Below are positions 1-8,547 of a stretch of DNA of 64,000 bases, in pieces. The position numbers and the translations under genes were made by a program. The stretch is from Spirochaetales bacterium (lineage in GTDB: Bacteria > Spirochaetota > Spirochaetia > SZUA-6 > JAFGRV01): NCBI GenBank assembly GCA_016937215.1, contig JAFGWI010000292.1, positions 1 to 64,000 of the forward strand. Direction: 5' to 3'. The notes below the pieces were generated by a model, which saw only the letters and a program-made list of their open reading frames with translations, made no database searches and was not told the DNA's origin. Positions within the stretch are counted from its first letter, which is position 1; the number at the start of each line of letters is the position of its first letter.

Positions 1-135
1 ACAGGTGGCTCGGGCCGGGCTTTCCGCCACTCCGGCTCCCGCCTTCGAAGGTTTTTTCGCGGAATTTATCCGCGAAAAAACGCTTTGTAGAACCATTTTT
101 GAAAAAATGGTTCTACCTGGCTCCAATCCCTAAGC
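1..135 (-). repeat. Dispersed structured element, copy 1 (cut by window start)
   Basis: Read on the minus strand it begins TTAGGGATTGGAGCC. A hairpin follows with stem GTAGAACCA / TGGTTCTAC around a T6-C-A5 loop, then AAAGCG, a second hairpin (TTTTTTCGCGGA / TCCGCGAAAAAA), CCTTCGAAGGC and the GGAAAGCCCGGCCC box. The distal end lies beyond the window. It belongs to the eleven-copy family described in the findings. Confidence 0.85.
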
Positions 136-282
136 TGTTATATCCGCGAAGTCTTTTTAGTAAACATATATAAAATTTTCAATAAAGAATTATTTTTAAG
201 CTGCCATTAAATTTGAATCCTGTGAAATTTGTATTTATAATAGAAGAGTTGTGATGAAAAGGAGAAAGAAGTAAAAACGCCG

Positions 283-942
283 ATGCCAATATCAGCTGTG
301 ATATTTGATTTTAACGGAACCCTTTTCTGGGACACCCATTTGCACCGTCAGGCCTGGGATATTTATTTAAATATCCATGGAATAAGGCTGAGTGATCAGG
401 ATAGACAAAAAATATTTCACGGGAAGAGTAATCAGGATATTTACACGGCTCTTTATAAACATAAGGCGCGATCGGGTGATGTGGAATCCTTAATTACCGA
501 AAAAGAGGGAATTTATCAGAAATTATGCCTTCAAAGCAAATTGGATTTGGCTCCAGGAGCCGCGTCTCTGCTGGATTTTTTAAACCTGAAACAAATACCT
601 TTTTGTATTGCCAGCTCTTCGGGGCTTGAGAATATTGAATTTTACATGAAATACCTTGATCTTGGCAGGTGGTTTGATTTGTCCCGCATTGTGTATAATG
701 ATGGTACTCTCCAGGGCAAACCAGCACCGGATGTTTTTTTAAAGGCTTTCGGTTTGTTGAATGCCCAGCCCCAGGATGTATTGATTTTTGAAGATTCCAT
801 TTCCGGGCTGATAGCTGCCAAAAAAGCCCGCTCCGGAAAGGTCATTATTGTTAATTCCCATGGTCTGAAATACAGTTGGTTTAACTACCCCCGTATCACC
901 CATTTTGACCAGGTTGACCGGGGAATGTTTTTTCCGACATGA
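283..942 (+). CDS. HAD-superfamily phosphatase (beta-phosphoglucomutase-like)
   Basis: This is a 219-residue soluble HAD hydrolase. Motif I is DFNGT near residue 9, with Asn where the classic second Asp (the general acid/base in phosphatases) sits; this variant occurs in some HAD lineages. A helical cap covers about residues 20-80. Motif II is CIASSS near residue 108, and motif III/IV is a GKPAPDVF stretch followed by FEDSISG near residue 170. The order matches the beta-phosphoglucomutase/phosphatase subfamily, so a sugar-phosphate substrate is plausible but not shown. ISAVIFDFNGT at the N-terminus fixes the start. A GGAGA lies rather far upstream. It converges on the GcvH-like gene with only 6 bp between the stops. 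The Asn leaves the catalytic mode uncertain. Confidence 0.85.
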   Translation: MPISAVIFDFNGTLFWDTHLHRQAWDIYLNIHGIRLSDQDRQKIFHGKSNQDIYTALYKHKARSGDVESLITEKEGIYQKLCLQSKLDLAPGAASLLDFLNLKQIPFCIASSSGLENIEFYMKYLDLGRWFDLSRIVYNDGTLQGKPAPDVFLKAFGLLNAQPQDVLIFEDSISGLIAAKKARSGKVIIVNSHGLKYSWFNYPRITHFDQVDRGMFFPT

Positions 943-948
943 AAAAAA

Positions 949-1314
949 TTAACCCTGTTTATATTCACCAGCGCTCAGAAGGCTTTGATAATCAGCCGGG
1001 GCCATGACCATTTTAATAAGCCAGGTTTCGTATATGTTATTAGCAAGGGAGCTGGCATCATCTTCCAGTTTTTTGTTGATTTCCACTATGTCACCCTTGG
1101 CAGGGGTTACCAGGTCGATCACGGTTTTTTCACTTTCGATGGAGCAGAAAATCTGCTCTTTTTTTTGGGGACCTGTTTTTACTGAAAACTGTACCTGATT
1201 GATTTCTCCCATTAGTTCCAGGGCGGTCTCGGTGATTCCCAGTAAATAATTTTCACCCTCTGGTTTTACCCAAAGATGATCCTGTGTGTATTTTCTATCG
1301 TTTGGTAAGGCCAT
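949..1314 (-). CDS. gcvH: Glycine cleavage system H-like lipoyl protein
   Basis: The 121-residue protein has the GcvH fold pattern: N-terminal RKYTQDHLWVKPEG, GITETALELMGEI, then the lipoyl hairpin ESEKTVIDLVTPAKGDIVEIN, in which the Lys is the expected lipoylation site. The C-terminus YETWLIKM is also typical. GcvH carries the aminomethyl intermediate between the P, T and L proteins of glycine cleavage. GAGGAG sits just before the ATG. No gcvP, gcvT or lipoyl-attachment gene lies in the window, so it stands alone here. It could serve a distant complex or act as a lipoyl carrier in another pathway. The family call is firm and the pathway role is inferred. Confidence 0.85.
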   Translation of the reverse strand: MALPNDRKYTQDHLWVKPEGENYLLGITETALELMGEINQVQFSVKTGPQKKEQIFCSIESEKTVIDLVTPAKGDIVEINKKLEDDASSLANNIYETWLIKMVMAPADYQSLLSAGEYKQG

Positions 1315-1416
1315 GGTTTTACTCCTCTGTTTTTTTCAATGCATCTCTGTCTTTAATTTTACTTTTTATTGGCCCTTTGTCTATAGCTAAATTATTTAGT
1401 CCAGAATAGTGTTTGC

Positions 1417-2886
1417 CTAGACTTTAAGGTAAAACAGCATGTACAATGCCAATCCGACAAAGAGTATGCCAATGGATAATTTGAAAACCCACATATATTT
1501 CTGGAAAACCTCGGTAATTTTCCTTGAGCTAATGCCAATGTATGTGAGAATAAACACAATAACAAGGGGCAGAATAAAAGCCAAATTATAGAGCAAAATT
1601 AAGCCATAACCCAGATAATCCTGTTCAGTGTTGATAACCATAAGAATAAATGGCACATAAACCTGGCCAGTACAGCCCAGTTCGAACATCGATACCAAAA
1701 AACCCAAAACAATGGAGCTGGCAATGATGGCGGCTGAACGCACATGGGAGCGGATAGAGGTGCTGATGCGTTTTTTAAAAAAGTCATTGAGTTGCAAAAC
1801 CATTTTTTCCGATTTTCCCTGAAGTATAAGGCTGAAATCATAGAAACTAAGACCGGCCAGCACAAACAAACCGGCTATGAGCACCCAATGAATAATCACC
1901 TTGACCAGGACAAAGGCCGTGGCAGCTTGAAGGGCTGCAAAAAACCCGAGGCCTACCAGAAAATAGGTGACAAAGACGCTCAAGGTAAAGAAAATACCCA
2001 TAATAACAACTTCTTTTTTTCGTTTTCCTGCCATAGCCAATGCTGTCAGGAGCGATATGAGCGTGGCAAAGGCGCAGGGGTTTATCCCGTCAAGAAGGCC
2101 TAGTGAAATAGCGGAAAAAATATTGGTCCTGTCGACGATTTCACCGCTGATTTGCTTTAAGTCTTTGGCAGAAATTTTTTCCCCTTCTAAAGAGGCTTTG
2201 AGAACATCTTCGATCTGGCTTTCAACTTCCTGATTACCTTGTAGAACCAGGTCGTTGAAAATCAATACAGGAAAAGCCCTTTCTTGTTGGCCAAGGGCTT
2301 CCAGGTCCTTTTTCATCTTGGCATAATTGGATGTATCGTGACTATCGAGTTTATCTATACCGATTGTTATTCCCAGCCGCTTCTCCATTTCTGGAACCTG
2401 CTTGTTCAGAAAGCGTTGACAATTAGAACAGGAAGGAAAGTAGTAATACTTGAAATTGATATCTCCTGTAGTCTTAGCTGAATTTTTTGGGGAATCTTCG
2501 GTTTGGTAAATATCAGGATCGCCATTATCCACAAAGCCTTGAACATAATAGAAAGAACGTTCTTCTTTTCCGTTACCATTAATCCGGATCTGATACATTT
2601 TTTCAATTTTTCCCTTTTCGTCGCTGGAATCATAGGTCAGCAGAAACATAGCGCTTTCTCCAGACTTGATTTGTTGTTCAGCGGGAATCACTTCCAGGCA
2701 ATCGCATGTTGACAAAATATTGATGGCTATATCGTAATCGTAGTGATTAACCAGATAAAGGCTTTTCTGTATTTTCCCCATAGGATAAATATTGCCAATT
2801 TCCCAGGATGGTTCAGATGGAATGAGCTGGGCGAATAAGGAAAAGCTTAATATTGATAAAAGAATGGCAAAAGATATTCGTTTCAT
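1417..2886 (-). CDS. DUF1573-thioredoxin/glutaredoxin-CcdA (DsbD-like) membrane fusion
   Basis: The 489-residue protein starts with a signal peptide (MKRISFAILLSILSFSLFAQ). Residues about 25-115 form a DUF1573-like Ig domain containing CDC. Residues about 145-235 form a thioredoxin/glutaredoxin-like domain with the redox pair C153-x-x-C156 (SCSNC). From about residue 255 comes a polytopic CcdA/DsbD-type domain opening LLDGINPCAFAT, whose NPC cysteine and a second in ELGCTGQVY are the expected transmembrane redox pair. The family passes electrons from cytoplasmic thioredoxin to extracytoplasmic partners. The same Grx-CcdA module appears fused to a phosphoesterase at 32377, so the two genes are paralogues with different N-terminal partners. 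No operon partner is evident. Confidence 0.85.
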   Translation of the reverse strand: MKRISFAILLSILSFSLFAQLIPSEPSWEIGNIYPMGKIQKSLYLVNHYDYDIAINILSTCDCLEVIPAEQQIKSGESAMFLLTYDSSDEKGKIEKMYQIRINGNGKEERSFYYVQGFVDNGDPDIYQTEDSPKNSAKTTGDINFKYYYFPSCSNCQRFLNKQVPEMEKRLGITIGIDKLDSHDTSNYAKMKKDLEALGQQERAFPVLIFNDLVLQGNQEVESQIEDVLKASLEGEKISAKDLKQISGEIVDRTNIFSAISLGLLDGINPCAFATLISLLTALAMAGKRKKEVVIMGIFFTLSVFVTYFLVGLGFFAALQAATAFVLVKVIIHWVLIAGLFVLAGLSFYDFSLILQGKSEKMVLQLNDFFKKRISTSIRSHVRSAAIIASSIVLGFLVSMFELGCTGQVYVPFILMVINTEQDYLGYGLILLYNLAFILPLVIVFILTYIGISSRKITEVFQKYMWVFKLSIGILFVGLALYMLFYLKV

Positions 2887-3193
2887 TTTTTTCCCCGGTT
2901 GTTATTTCTGACTGTGCTGGTCATATTAATTTGTCTTATTTTATTATACCCGCATTCACCATGAGGTCAAGCTTTAATAATATAATCTAGAACCTGTGAA
3001 AAGGAAAGAAGTTACAGTATTTTTCATTATTTCTGATTCTGGCTGTTCTTATTGCTGCCAATTTTATTTATGGCTTTATCATAGAGGATTAGGGCTTAAT
3101 TAATAGGGAGCTTTTGCGGAAAACATGAAAATGGCCAGGTGCGGGAATAAAGATAAAGCATTTGTTTAGATAAAAGCAGCCATCGATTCTATT
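2887..3193. other. Intergenic stretch, no gene seen
   Basis: This AT-rich stretch between the divergent CcdA-like and SLBB genes holds no convincing ORF. It should carry the promoter of the minus-strand gene. ATTTGTTTAGA near 3160 resembles the GTTTAGC outer repeat flanking other copies of the dispersed element, so copy 2 may once have extended to here. Confidence 0.4.
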
Positions 3194-3500
3194 GCGTTAG
3201 GGATTGGAGGGGTGAGGAGGTTTTTTTCAAAAAACCGACGAAAAGCTTTTTGCCGCGTTTTCAGCGGCAAAAACTTCGGAGCGATAGCAAAGCCCTGCAA
3301 AGCCCGGCCTGCCATGCCCCTGGTACAACAATTCCAAATATAAACCTTTTGTTAAAAATAAAAATTAACCGATGCTATGAAACTGCATTAATAATAGTTT
3401 ATATTTGGAATTGTAACTGCAACGAATTGAAATTAAGCGCGATTCGTAATATTTGTACTCAAATATAGAATTGCTGTTTATGGGCGGCAGGCAACGCCCA
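3194..3500 (+). repeat. Dispersed structured element, copy 2 (interrupted)
   Basis: It begins GCGTTAGGGATTGGAGG and carries a loop TTTTTTTCAAAAAACC. The second hairpin is TTTTTGCCGCG / CAGCGGCAAAAA, followed by CTTCGGAGCGATAGC and AAAGCCCGGCCTGC. The closing GGCAACGCCC appears only about 170 nt later, because an 87-bp palindromic segment and AT-rich DNA lie between. ORF-track entry 3250..3468 is an artefact of this repeat. Confidence 0.85.
3328..3414. repeat. 87-bp segment with perfect 18-bp inverted repeats inside element copy 2
   Basis: ACAATTCCAAATATAAAC (3328-3345) and GTTTATATTTGGAATTGT (3397-3414) are exact reverse complements flanking about 51 nt of AT-rich DNA. The segment sits between the GGCCTGC box and the terminal GGCAACGCCC of the surrounding element. 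This looks like a small insertion or MITE-like unit. I see no target duplication and no second copy in the window. Confidence 0.75.
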
Positions 3501-3583
3501 AAGTCAACGGAGCCATACAAATACTTTCCTCGGGATCTGCTTTAGCTTGACCGGAAAGTGAAAAATTTGGTAAACTCGGGCCT

Positions 3584-5080
3584 ATGAAAAAGCAATTACT
3601 CCTATTACTTCTTCTGCTTAGCAGTGGAATTTTATTTGCTCAGGAATCTGATTTACCCGGTTTTGGACAGCAGCCTATTCTTACCTTACCGGCTAATGAA
3701 TCGACTTTGATCATGCGAATACTGGGTTCTTCGAGCTATAAAATAACACCCGGGGATATTTATACTCTGACAGCGCAAATGGGTAATACCCTGTCTTTTC
3801 CTGTGGTGGTTTCTGATAATTTTGAAATTGAGGTGCCCTTTCTCGGTACCATGAATGTTAAGGGCAGAATATATAATGAAGTGCGCCGCGAAATCATTTC
3901 CAAAATCAAAGCCAAGGTGCCGGTTGAGTTTATCGATTTTATCATCAAATCGCCGGCTGTTTTTGATATTTTTATTTACGGTGGTGTTGTGAATCCGGGA
4001 TTATCGCCTGTTTCATCTGTTAATACTCTATGGGAAGCTATTTTGCTGGCCAAGGGTCCCAAGGCAGGGGCCAGCTACCGTAGTATAGAGTTGCATAGAA
4101 ATGGCGAAACTCGTGTTATCGATATCACCCGCTTTGTGCGTTACGGCGAACTTGATCAGAATCCCCAGCTTCAGCCAGGTGACCGCATTTATGTGCCTAT
4201 GGCGCAAATCCTCACAAAAATCGACGGCCATGTTTATTTTCCAGATAGCTTTGAAATGCTTCCTGGTGAAAGTTTGTACGATTTGATCAATCTTGCCGGC
4301 GGGCCCAAGCCTGGAGCTGTGGGCAAAAAGATCCAGGTGACCCGTCTGGAGGCCACCAACGAGTTGAAACTCTATGAATTGACCATGGAGCAGGCTATGG
4401 ATTTTAAACTGGCCATGGGCGACCAGGTTTATGTTAAGTCTGCTTTTGACCTTCAAGCCATGCTTTTAATCGAAGGGGCTCTTATGGGTCAACCGCCGGA
4501 ACAGGGAAAACCTCAGCAGATTCCGACAAAGCCTTTGGTTTTTAATTTGCCCTATGTGCCTGGAATGACATTTCTTTCGGTGCTTGAAAAATTGGGCGGG
4601 CCTTCACCCCTGGCTGACGCGGAACACAGTTATGTAATTCGGGAGAAAAGCGGTGAAAAAATTCCCGTGAACGTGACATTGCTCTGGCAGAGCCGCGATA
4701 AGGATCTGGATATTCAGCTACAGGCTGATGATCACATCTTCATCCCCATGCTCAATACCCAGGTGATAATCGCCGGAATGGTCAATAATCCCGATGCCTT
4801 TCCCTATGCCACAGGCGCGACAGTCGCGGATTATATTATGTTGGCTGGTGGCATTATACCTGAAACAGCTGACCCTAATGCCATTTATCGTCTGGATAAA
4901 TCGGGCAAGCGCACCCGCATTGGAATGAATACCGAGGTTATACCGGGTGATCTGATTTATGTGGATAAGACTCTTTGGGAACATACGAAATTCGGGTTGA
5001 GTCAGGCTTTAGTGATTATCGGTTTTGTATCCACTTCAATCTCATTAGTAAATGCTATTTTGGATCTTTCTCAACGATAA
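3584..5080 (+). CDS. SLBB-domain polysaccharide export protein (Wza-like)
   Basis: The 498-residue secreted protein has a signal peptide ending near LLFAQ. A polysaccharide-export domain follows (YKITPGDIYTLTA, residues about 52-120; VEVPFLGTMNVKG region). Then come at least four SLBB-type repeats, marked by recurring G-x-V-x-x-P and LAGGP/LAKGP signatures (IYGGVVNPG, INLAGGPKPGA, LEKLGGPSP, IIAGMVNNPD, MLAGGI). A final hydrophobic helix (LSQALVIIGFVSTSISLV) fits membrane insertion. The family forms or gates the outer-membrane channel for exopolysaccharide or capsule. No glycosyltransferase or Wzc-like gene is nearby, so the polymer is unknown. The next gene starts 3 nt after the stop, suggesting co-transcription with an unrelated function. 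Confidence 0.85.
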   Translation: MKKQLLLLLLLLSSGILFAQESDLPGFGQQPILTLPANESTLIMRILGSSSYKITPGDIYTLTAQMGNTLSFPVVVSDNFEIEVPFLGTMNVKGRIYNEVRREIISKIKAKVPVEFIDFIIKSPAVFDIFIYGGVVNPGLSPVSSVNTLWEAILLAKGPKAGASYRSIELHRNGETRVIDITRFVRYGELDQNPQLQPGDRIYVPMAQILTKIDGHVYFPDSFEMLPGESLYDLINLAGGPKPGAVGKKIQVTRLEATNELKLYELTMEQAMDFKLAMGDQVYVKSAFDLQAMLLIEGALMGQPPEQGKPQQIPTKPLVFNLPYVPGMTFLSVLEKLGGPSPLADAEHSYVIREKSGEKIPVNVTLLWQSRDKDLDIQLQADDHIFIPMLNTQVIIAGMVNNPDAFPYATGATVADYIMLAGGIIPETADPNAIYRLDKSGKRTRIGMNTEVIPGDLIYVDKTLWEHTKFGLSQALVIIGFVSTSISLVNAILDLSQR

Positions 5081-5082
5081 TA

Positions 5083-6276
5083 ATGATTTATCTTGATTGG
5101 GCGGCCAGCGCGCCGTTAAATAAAAAAATCATGGACCAGTGCCATGAAACAAGCTTGAGGGTATTCGGAAATCCTTCGTCCATTCATTTTCAGGGACGGG
5201 AAGCGGATAAAATCATTCAGCAAAGTCGCCAGGCTTTGGCATCGGCCTTGCATTGCCTTGATTCGGAGATTGTTTTTACATCGGGCGGAACAGAAGCCAA
5301 TAACCTGGCGCTGTTTTCCTTGCTGAAAAACGGACGGAACCTGAAAAGCCTTGAAAACAGGGAAGTGATTGTTTCGGGAGTTGAGCATCCGGCTGTGTTT
5401 AAACCAGCCCAGAGCCTTGAAAATTTCGGCATCAAGCTTAGGATCATTAACGCGGATAAAGATGGGCGAGTGGATCCTGGGAGAATTGAAGAGGCCTTGA
5501 ACAGCAACACCCTCATGGTTTCCCTGATGAGTGTGAACAACGAAACCGGCGCGATTCAGCCCTTAATGGCTGTTGCTGATATTCTGAAAACCTGGAATCA
5601 GAAGGGCGGCCGGAGAGTTTTGTTTCATTCCGATATGGTTCAAGCCCTTGGTAAAATCCCCATTAATCTGGAAAAGCTTCCGGTGGATATGGCTTCTTTT
5701 AGTGCCCATAAAATGGGCGGACCAAAAGGGGTTGGCGCTTTATTTTTGCGGAGGAATTTACAGCTGAATCCCTTTTATCAGGGTGGTGAGCAGGAAAATT
5801 CTAAGCGGCCGGGAACTGAAAATCTTATGGGCATCCATGCCTTGGGGCTTTTAGTGCCTGAAGTGATTGAGAATGTTGAAGCTTTATTTTCAACTGCTCA
5901 AAAAAAAATGGCTCCTTTAATCAGCGCTTTGAGAAAAATTGAAGGTGCTCGATTGATACCTGATAGCAGGAATCCTGATTCAAAGGATTTTTCTCCCTAT
6001 GTGTTGAAGTTTTCAATGCCACCGGTCCCAGGCGAGGTGGTTGTTCGCGTCATGGAGGACAATGGGTTTTTGATTTCAACTGGTTCGGCTTGTTCCAACA
6101 AGGAGCTTGAAAAAAAATACCGGGTTCTGAAAAACATGGGCCTGCCTTTTGAGCTGGCAGCCAGCAGTCTTCGGGTGTCTATGGGCCCAACTACATCTGA
6201 GGATGATTTGCTTTTATTTGCCGAGGCTTTTAAGAAAGAGATTCCTTCCTTGGTTAAATTGGCTCGTTTTATGTAA
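5083..6276 (+). CDS. nifS: Cysteine desulfurase, NifS/IscS-like
   Basis: This is a PLP-dependent aminotransferase class V enzyme of 397 residues that takes sulfur from cysteine. I moved the track start to MIYLDWAASAP, where the family normally begins (YLDNAATTP). Landmarks are FTSGGTEANNLAL, SVNNETGAIQP, HSDMVQALGK and SAHKMGGPKG (PLP lysine). The mobile loop STGSACS carries the persulfide cysteine. The gene starts 3 nt after the SLBB gene and precedes thiI by 160 nt. The desulfurase-ThiI pairing suggests it supplies persulfide sulfur for tRNA 4-thiouridine, possibly also Fe-S clusters. No IscU-like scaffold is present nearby. Confidence 0.93.
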   Translation: MIYLDWAASAPLNKKIMDQCHETSLRVFGNPSSIHFQGREADKIIQQSRQALASALHCLDSEIVFTSGGTEANNLALFSLLKNGRNLKSLENREVIVSGVEHPAVFKPAQSLENFGIKLRIINADKDGRVDPGRIEEALNSNTLMVSLMSVNNETGAIQPLMAVADILKTWNQKGGRRVLFHSDMVQALGKIPINLEKLPVDMASFSAHKMGGPKGVGALFLRRNLQLNPFYQGGEQENSKRPGTENLMGIHALGLLVPEVIENVEALFSTAQKKMAPLISALRKIEGARLIPDSRNPDSKDFSPYVLKFSMPPVPGEVVVRVMEDNGFLISTGSACSNKELEKKYRVLKNMGLPFELAASSLRVSMGPTTSEDDLLLFAEAFKKEIPSLVKLARFM

Positions 6277-6435
6277 GAGATTTTCGCATCTATAGAACAG
6301 GCCCGTGAATGGGTGGGGGCAAAAATCCGGGGTGAGTGAAACAAATTATGCGTGATGAACCAAGAGCTGGTGGCTGACCATTAGCCTTTAATTATGATAA
6401 TGTTAGAAGATTAATTCGAGGGATTCAGGTACTAA

Positions 6436-7605
6436 ATGAAATCATTTTTTTTAATCAGATATGGAGAAATTTCCCTCAAGGGCGCTAATCAGAATTTGTT
6501 TCTCGATAAACTCAAAGCCAATATCAAGACTCAGCTAAAGGGAAAAAAAACTGTTATTACCGGGCGTATTGGCCGTTTTTATTTATCCTGTGAAAGTGAA
6601 TACCACGAGGATGTTGTTGCTGTCCTTAAGCAGGTTCCTGGTATTGTAGCTTTTTCTCCGGCCATCAGGGTCGAAAAAGACAAGGATAAAATCCTTGAAG
6701 CAGCTATGAAATATGCCGAGCGCTATGATGTGAAATCCCAAGGCAAGCTTTTTAAAGCCGAGGTACGGCGCATCGACAAATCCTTTGAGCCCAGATCCTA
6801 TGACATGGCCTGCGCCTTGGGTGGTGTGTTTCTCGATAAATATCCTGATTTAAAGGTGGATGTCCGTTGTCCTGATTGGACCATTAACCTTGAAATTCGC
6901 GAAGAGGCTTATTTGTATGCCTACAATATTCCGGGAATCGGCGGCCTTCCTGTGGGCTGCGCGGGGCGGGGAATGCTTCTGCTTTCCGGCGGGATTGATT
7001 CGCCTGTTGCCGGTTATTTGATGGCCAGGCGCGGTCTTCATGTGGACGCGATTTATTTTCACACCCATCCCTTTACCTCGGAAAAATCCCTGGATAAAGT
7101 GAAGGCCCTTGCCAAAATTCTGTCGCGCTATGTGCCCAGGCTGAAACTCCATGTGGTTCCCTTTACCGAATTGCAGGTAAAAATTAAGCAGGAAGCGCCG
7201 CCCGATGAAACAACCCTGCTTTCACGGGCGGTTATGATGTGGATAGCCGACCGTATTGCCAAGGCTGAAAAGGGTCTGTGCCTCATTACCGGCGAAAGCC
7301 TGAGCCAGGTGGCCAGCCAGACACCCGAAAGCCTTCGCTTTACCGGCAGCACCACAGACCTGCCCATTCTCAGGCCCCTGATCGGCCTGGACAAACAACA
7401 GATTATCGCCATCGCCAATCAAATCCAAACCTACGAAACATCCATACAGCCCCATCCTGACTGCTGCACCCTTTTCGCGCCGGCCCATCCTGTTATAAGA
7501 CCCAAAATGGAGCCGCTTCAGGAGTCCCTTGACAAATTGCAGATCAATGAGCTGGTTATTCAAACAATTAAAAAAACAGATAAGCAGATGGCTGCGGAGT
7601 TGTGA
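6436..7605 (+). CDS. thiI: tRNA 4-thiouridine synthase ThiI
   Basis: The 389-residue protein has an N-terminal ferredoxin-like and THUMP region (RYGEISLKGANQ at the start; THUMP about residues 60-165). The PP-loop LLLSGGIDSP spans residues 181-190, followed by GYLMARRG. The C-terminal part has TGESLSQVASQT and HPDCCTLFAPAHP. ThiI adenylates U8 of tRNA and inserts sulfur delivered by a cysteine desulfurase. It lacks the C-terminal rhodanese extension of the E. coli enzyme, so sulfur probably comes more directly from the adjacent desulfurase. The ATG is well placed at MKSFFLIRYGE. The family call is secure. Confidence 0.95.
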   Translation: MKSFFLIRYGEISLKGANQNLFLDKLKANIKTQLKGKKTVITGRIGRFYLSCESEYHEDVVAVLKQVPGIVAFSPAIRVEKDKDKILEAAMKYAERYDVKSQGKLFKAEVRRIDKSFEPRSYDMACALGGVFLDKYPDLKVDVRCPDWTINLEIREEAYLYAYNIPGIGGLPVGCAGRGMLLLSGGIDSPVAGYLMARRGLHVDAIYFHTHPFTSEKSLDKVKALAKILSRYVPRLKLHVVPFTELQVKIKQEAPPDETTLLSRAVMMWIADRIAKAEKGLCLITGESLSQVASQTPESLRFTGSTTDLPILRPLIGLDKQQIIAIANQIQTYETSIQPHPDCCTLFAPAHPVIRPKMEPLQESLDKLQINELVIQTIKKTDKQMAAEL

Positions 7606-7641
7606 AGTAAGGAAATGTATAAATTCTTGGCGCTAGTTAAG

Positions 7642-7789
7642 GGTTAAGGATTGGAGCCATGTGTCAACATTTTTTTAAAAATGTTGACACAAAGCGTTTT
7701 TTGCCTGATTTTTTCTGGCAAAAAACCTTCGAAGCGATAGCGCAGTGGCGGAAAGCCTGGCCCGAGGCCCTGCCTGGGGCAACCCCCAG
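7642..7789 (+). repeat. Dispersed structured element, copy 3
   Basis: GGTTAAGGATTGGAGCCA is followed by hairpin 1, TGTGTCAACAT / ATGTTGACACA around the T/A loop, then AAAGCG. Hairpin 2 is TTTTTTGCC / GGCAAAAAA, then CCTTCGAAGCGATAGCGCAGTGGCGGAAAGCC. The end GGGGCAACCCCCAG is slightly diverged from GGCAACGCCC. Confidence 0.85.
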
Positions 7790-7865
7790 AAAAAAATAAG
7801 CATCTATGGTGGAATCATGAAAGCGAATACCCAAAAAGTCTTAGAAATCTATATGCAGCAATGTT

Positions 7866-8135
7866 TTGGAAGTCAGGGATGGCTGGAAGGTTCCAGAGGC
7901 ACATAAAATACAGACAAGGCCCTTTTTCTGGAAAATAATTGGCCTTTATCAAAACCACCCTTTACCAATTATGAAAGCCAGGGGTTACCAAAAGAATTTG
8001 AGCTTTTTTGCTTTTACAGCCACACCCAAAGGAAAGACATTGGAATTGTGAGGGCGCCAGGGCCCAAGCGGTAAGCCGGAAGTTTTTCATACCTATTCCA
8101 TGAAGCATGCCATTCAAGATACCGAGGTTATTGCA
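7866..8135 (+). pseudogene. hsdR: Fossil fragment of a type I restriction enzyme R subunit
   Basis: The frame at 7970 reads NLSFFAFTATPKGKTLEL before a TGA, a highly recognisable helicase segment of HsdR-type restriction motor subunits. One frame over, shortly downstream, SGKPEVFHTYSMKHAIQD continues the same protein (HsdR proteins show an EPFHxYSMRQAI-like segment here). The two pieces are split by a stop and a frameshift, and both ends are lost. No hsdM or hsdS is nearby. This is a decayed remnant of a restriction-modification locus. DNA from 7790 to 7866 shows no clear homology. Confidence 0.8.
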
Positions 8136-8149
8136 CAACCTTAAAATAG

Positions 8150-8240
8150 GAAATTGTTGCTCATGAATAACTTGTCTAAACTCTTTATAGACCCAGTGGG
8201 CGAGGTGAAATACTCATAATTATTGTTATGCAACAATTTC
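8150..8240. repeat. Short inverted-repeat segment beside the hsdR fossil
   Basis: GAAATTGTTGC (8150-8160) and GCAACAATTTC (8230-8240) are perfect 11-bp inverted repeats around about 69 nt. The position directly after the truncated hsdR fragment suggests an insertion or deletion scar. The rest of 8241-8547 is AT-rich without a supported gene and probably holds the promoter of the next gene. Confidence 0.5.
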
Positions 8241-8547
8241 TGCCTGGACGAGGAATAAAGGCGAAGCACTTTTGATCAGCCTGTTTGCAAATTAATTGCG
8301 ACCGATGGTTTGAAAATAATGTGCGATTATTATTTGCACTTAAATTTTGAATAATCTGTAAGTTGTAAATAAGTTGTAGTCATTAATACAAAATCGTGTT
8401 ACACTTGTTTTTTAAATTTATTTATGCTTTATTCTTTTTAATAAAACAACCATGATACCATTCATTATATAAAGCAATTCGGCTATAAACAATATTTATT
8501 ATGGACAACACAGGAAAGCCATATTTTATAAAATAGTGAGGTTCCAT

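Noticed and set aside
3584-7605. SLBB exporter, desulfurase and ThiI as one functional unit
   Set aside because: They are close on the same strand, but exporter and sulfur-transfer functions have no known link; only the desulfurase-ThiI pair is supported.
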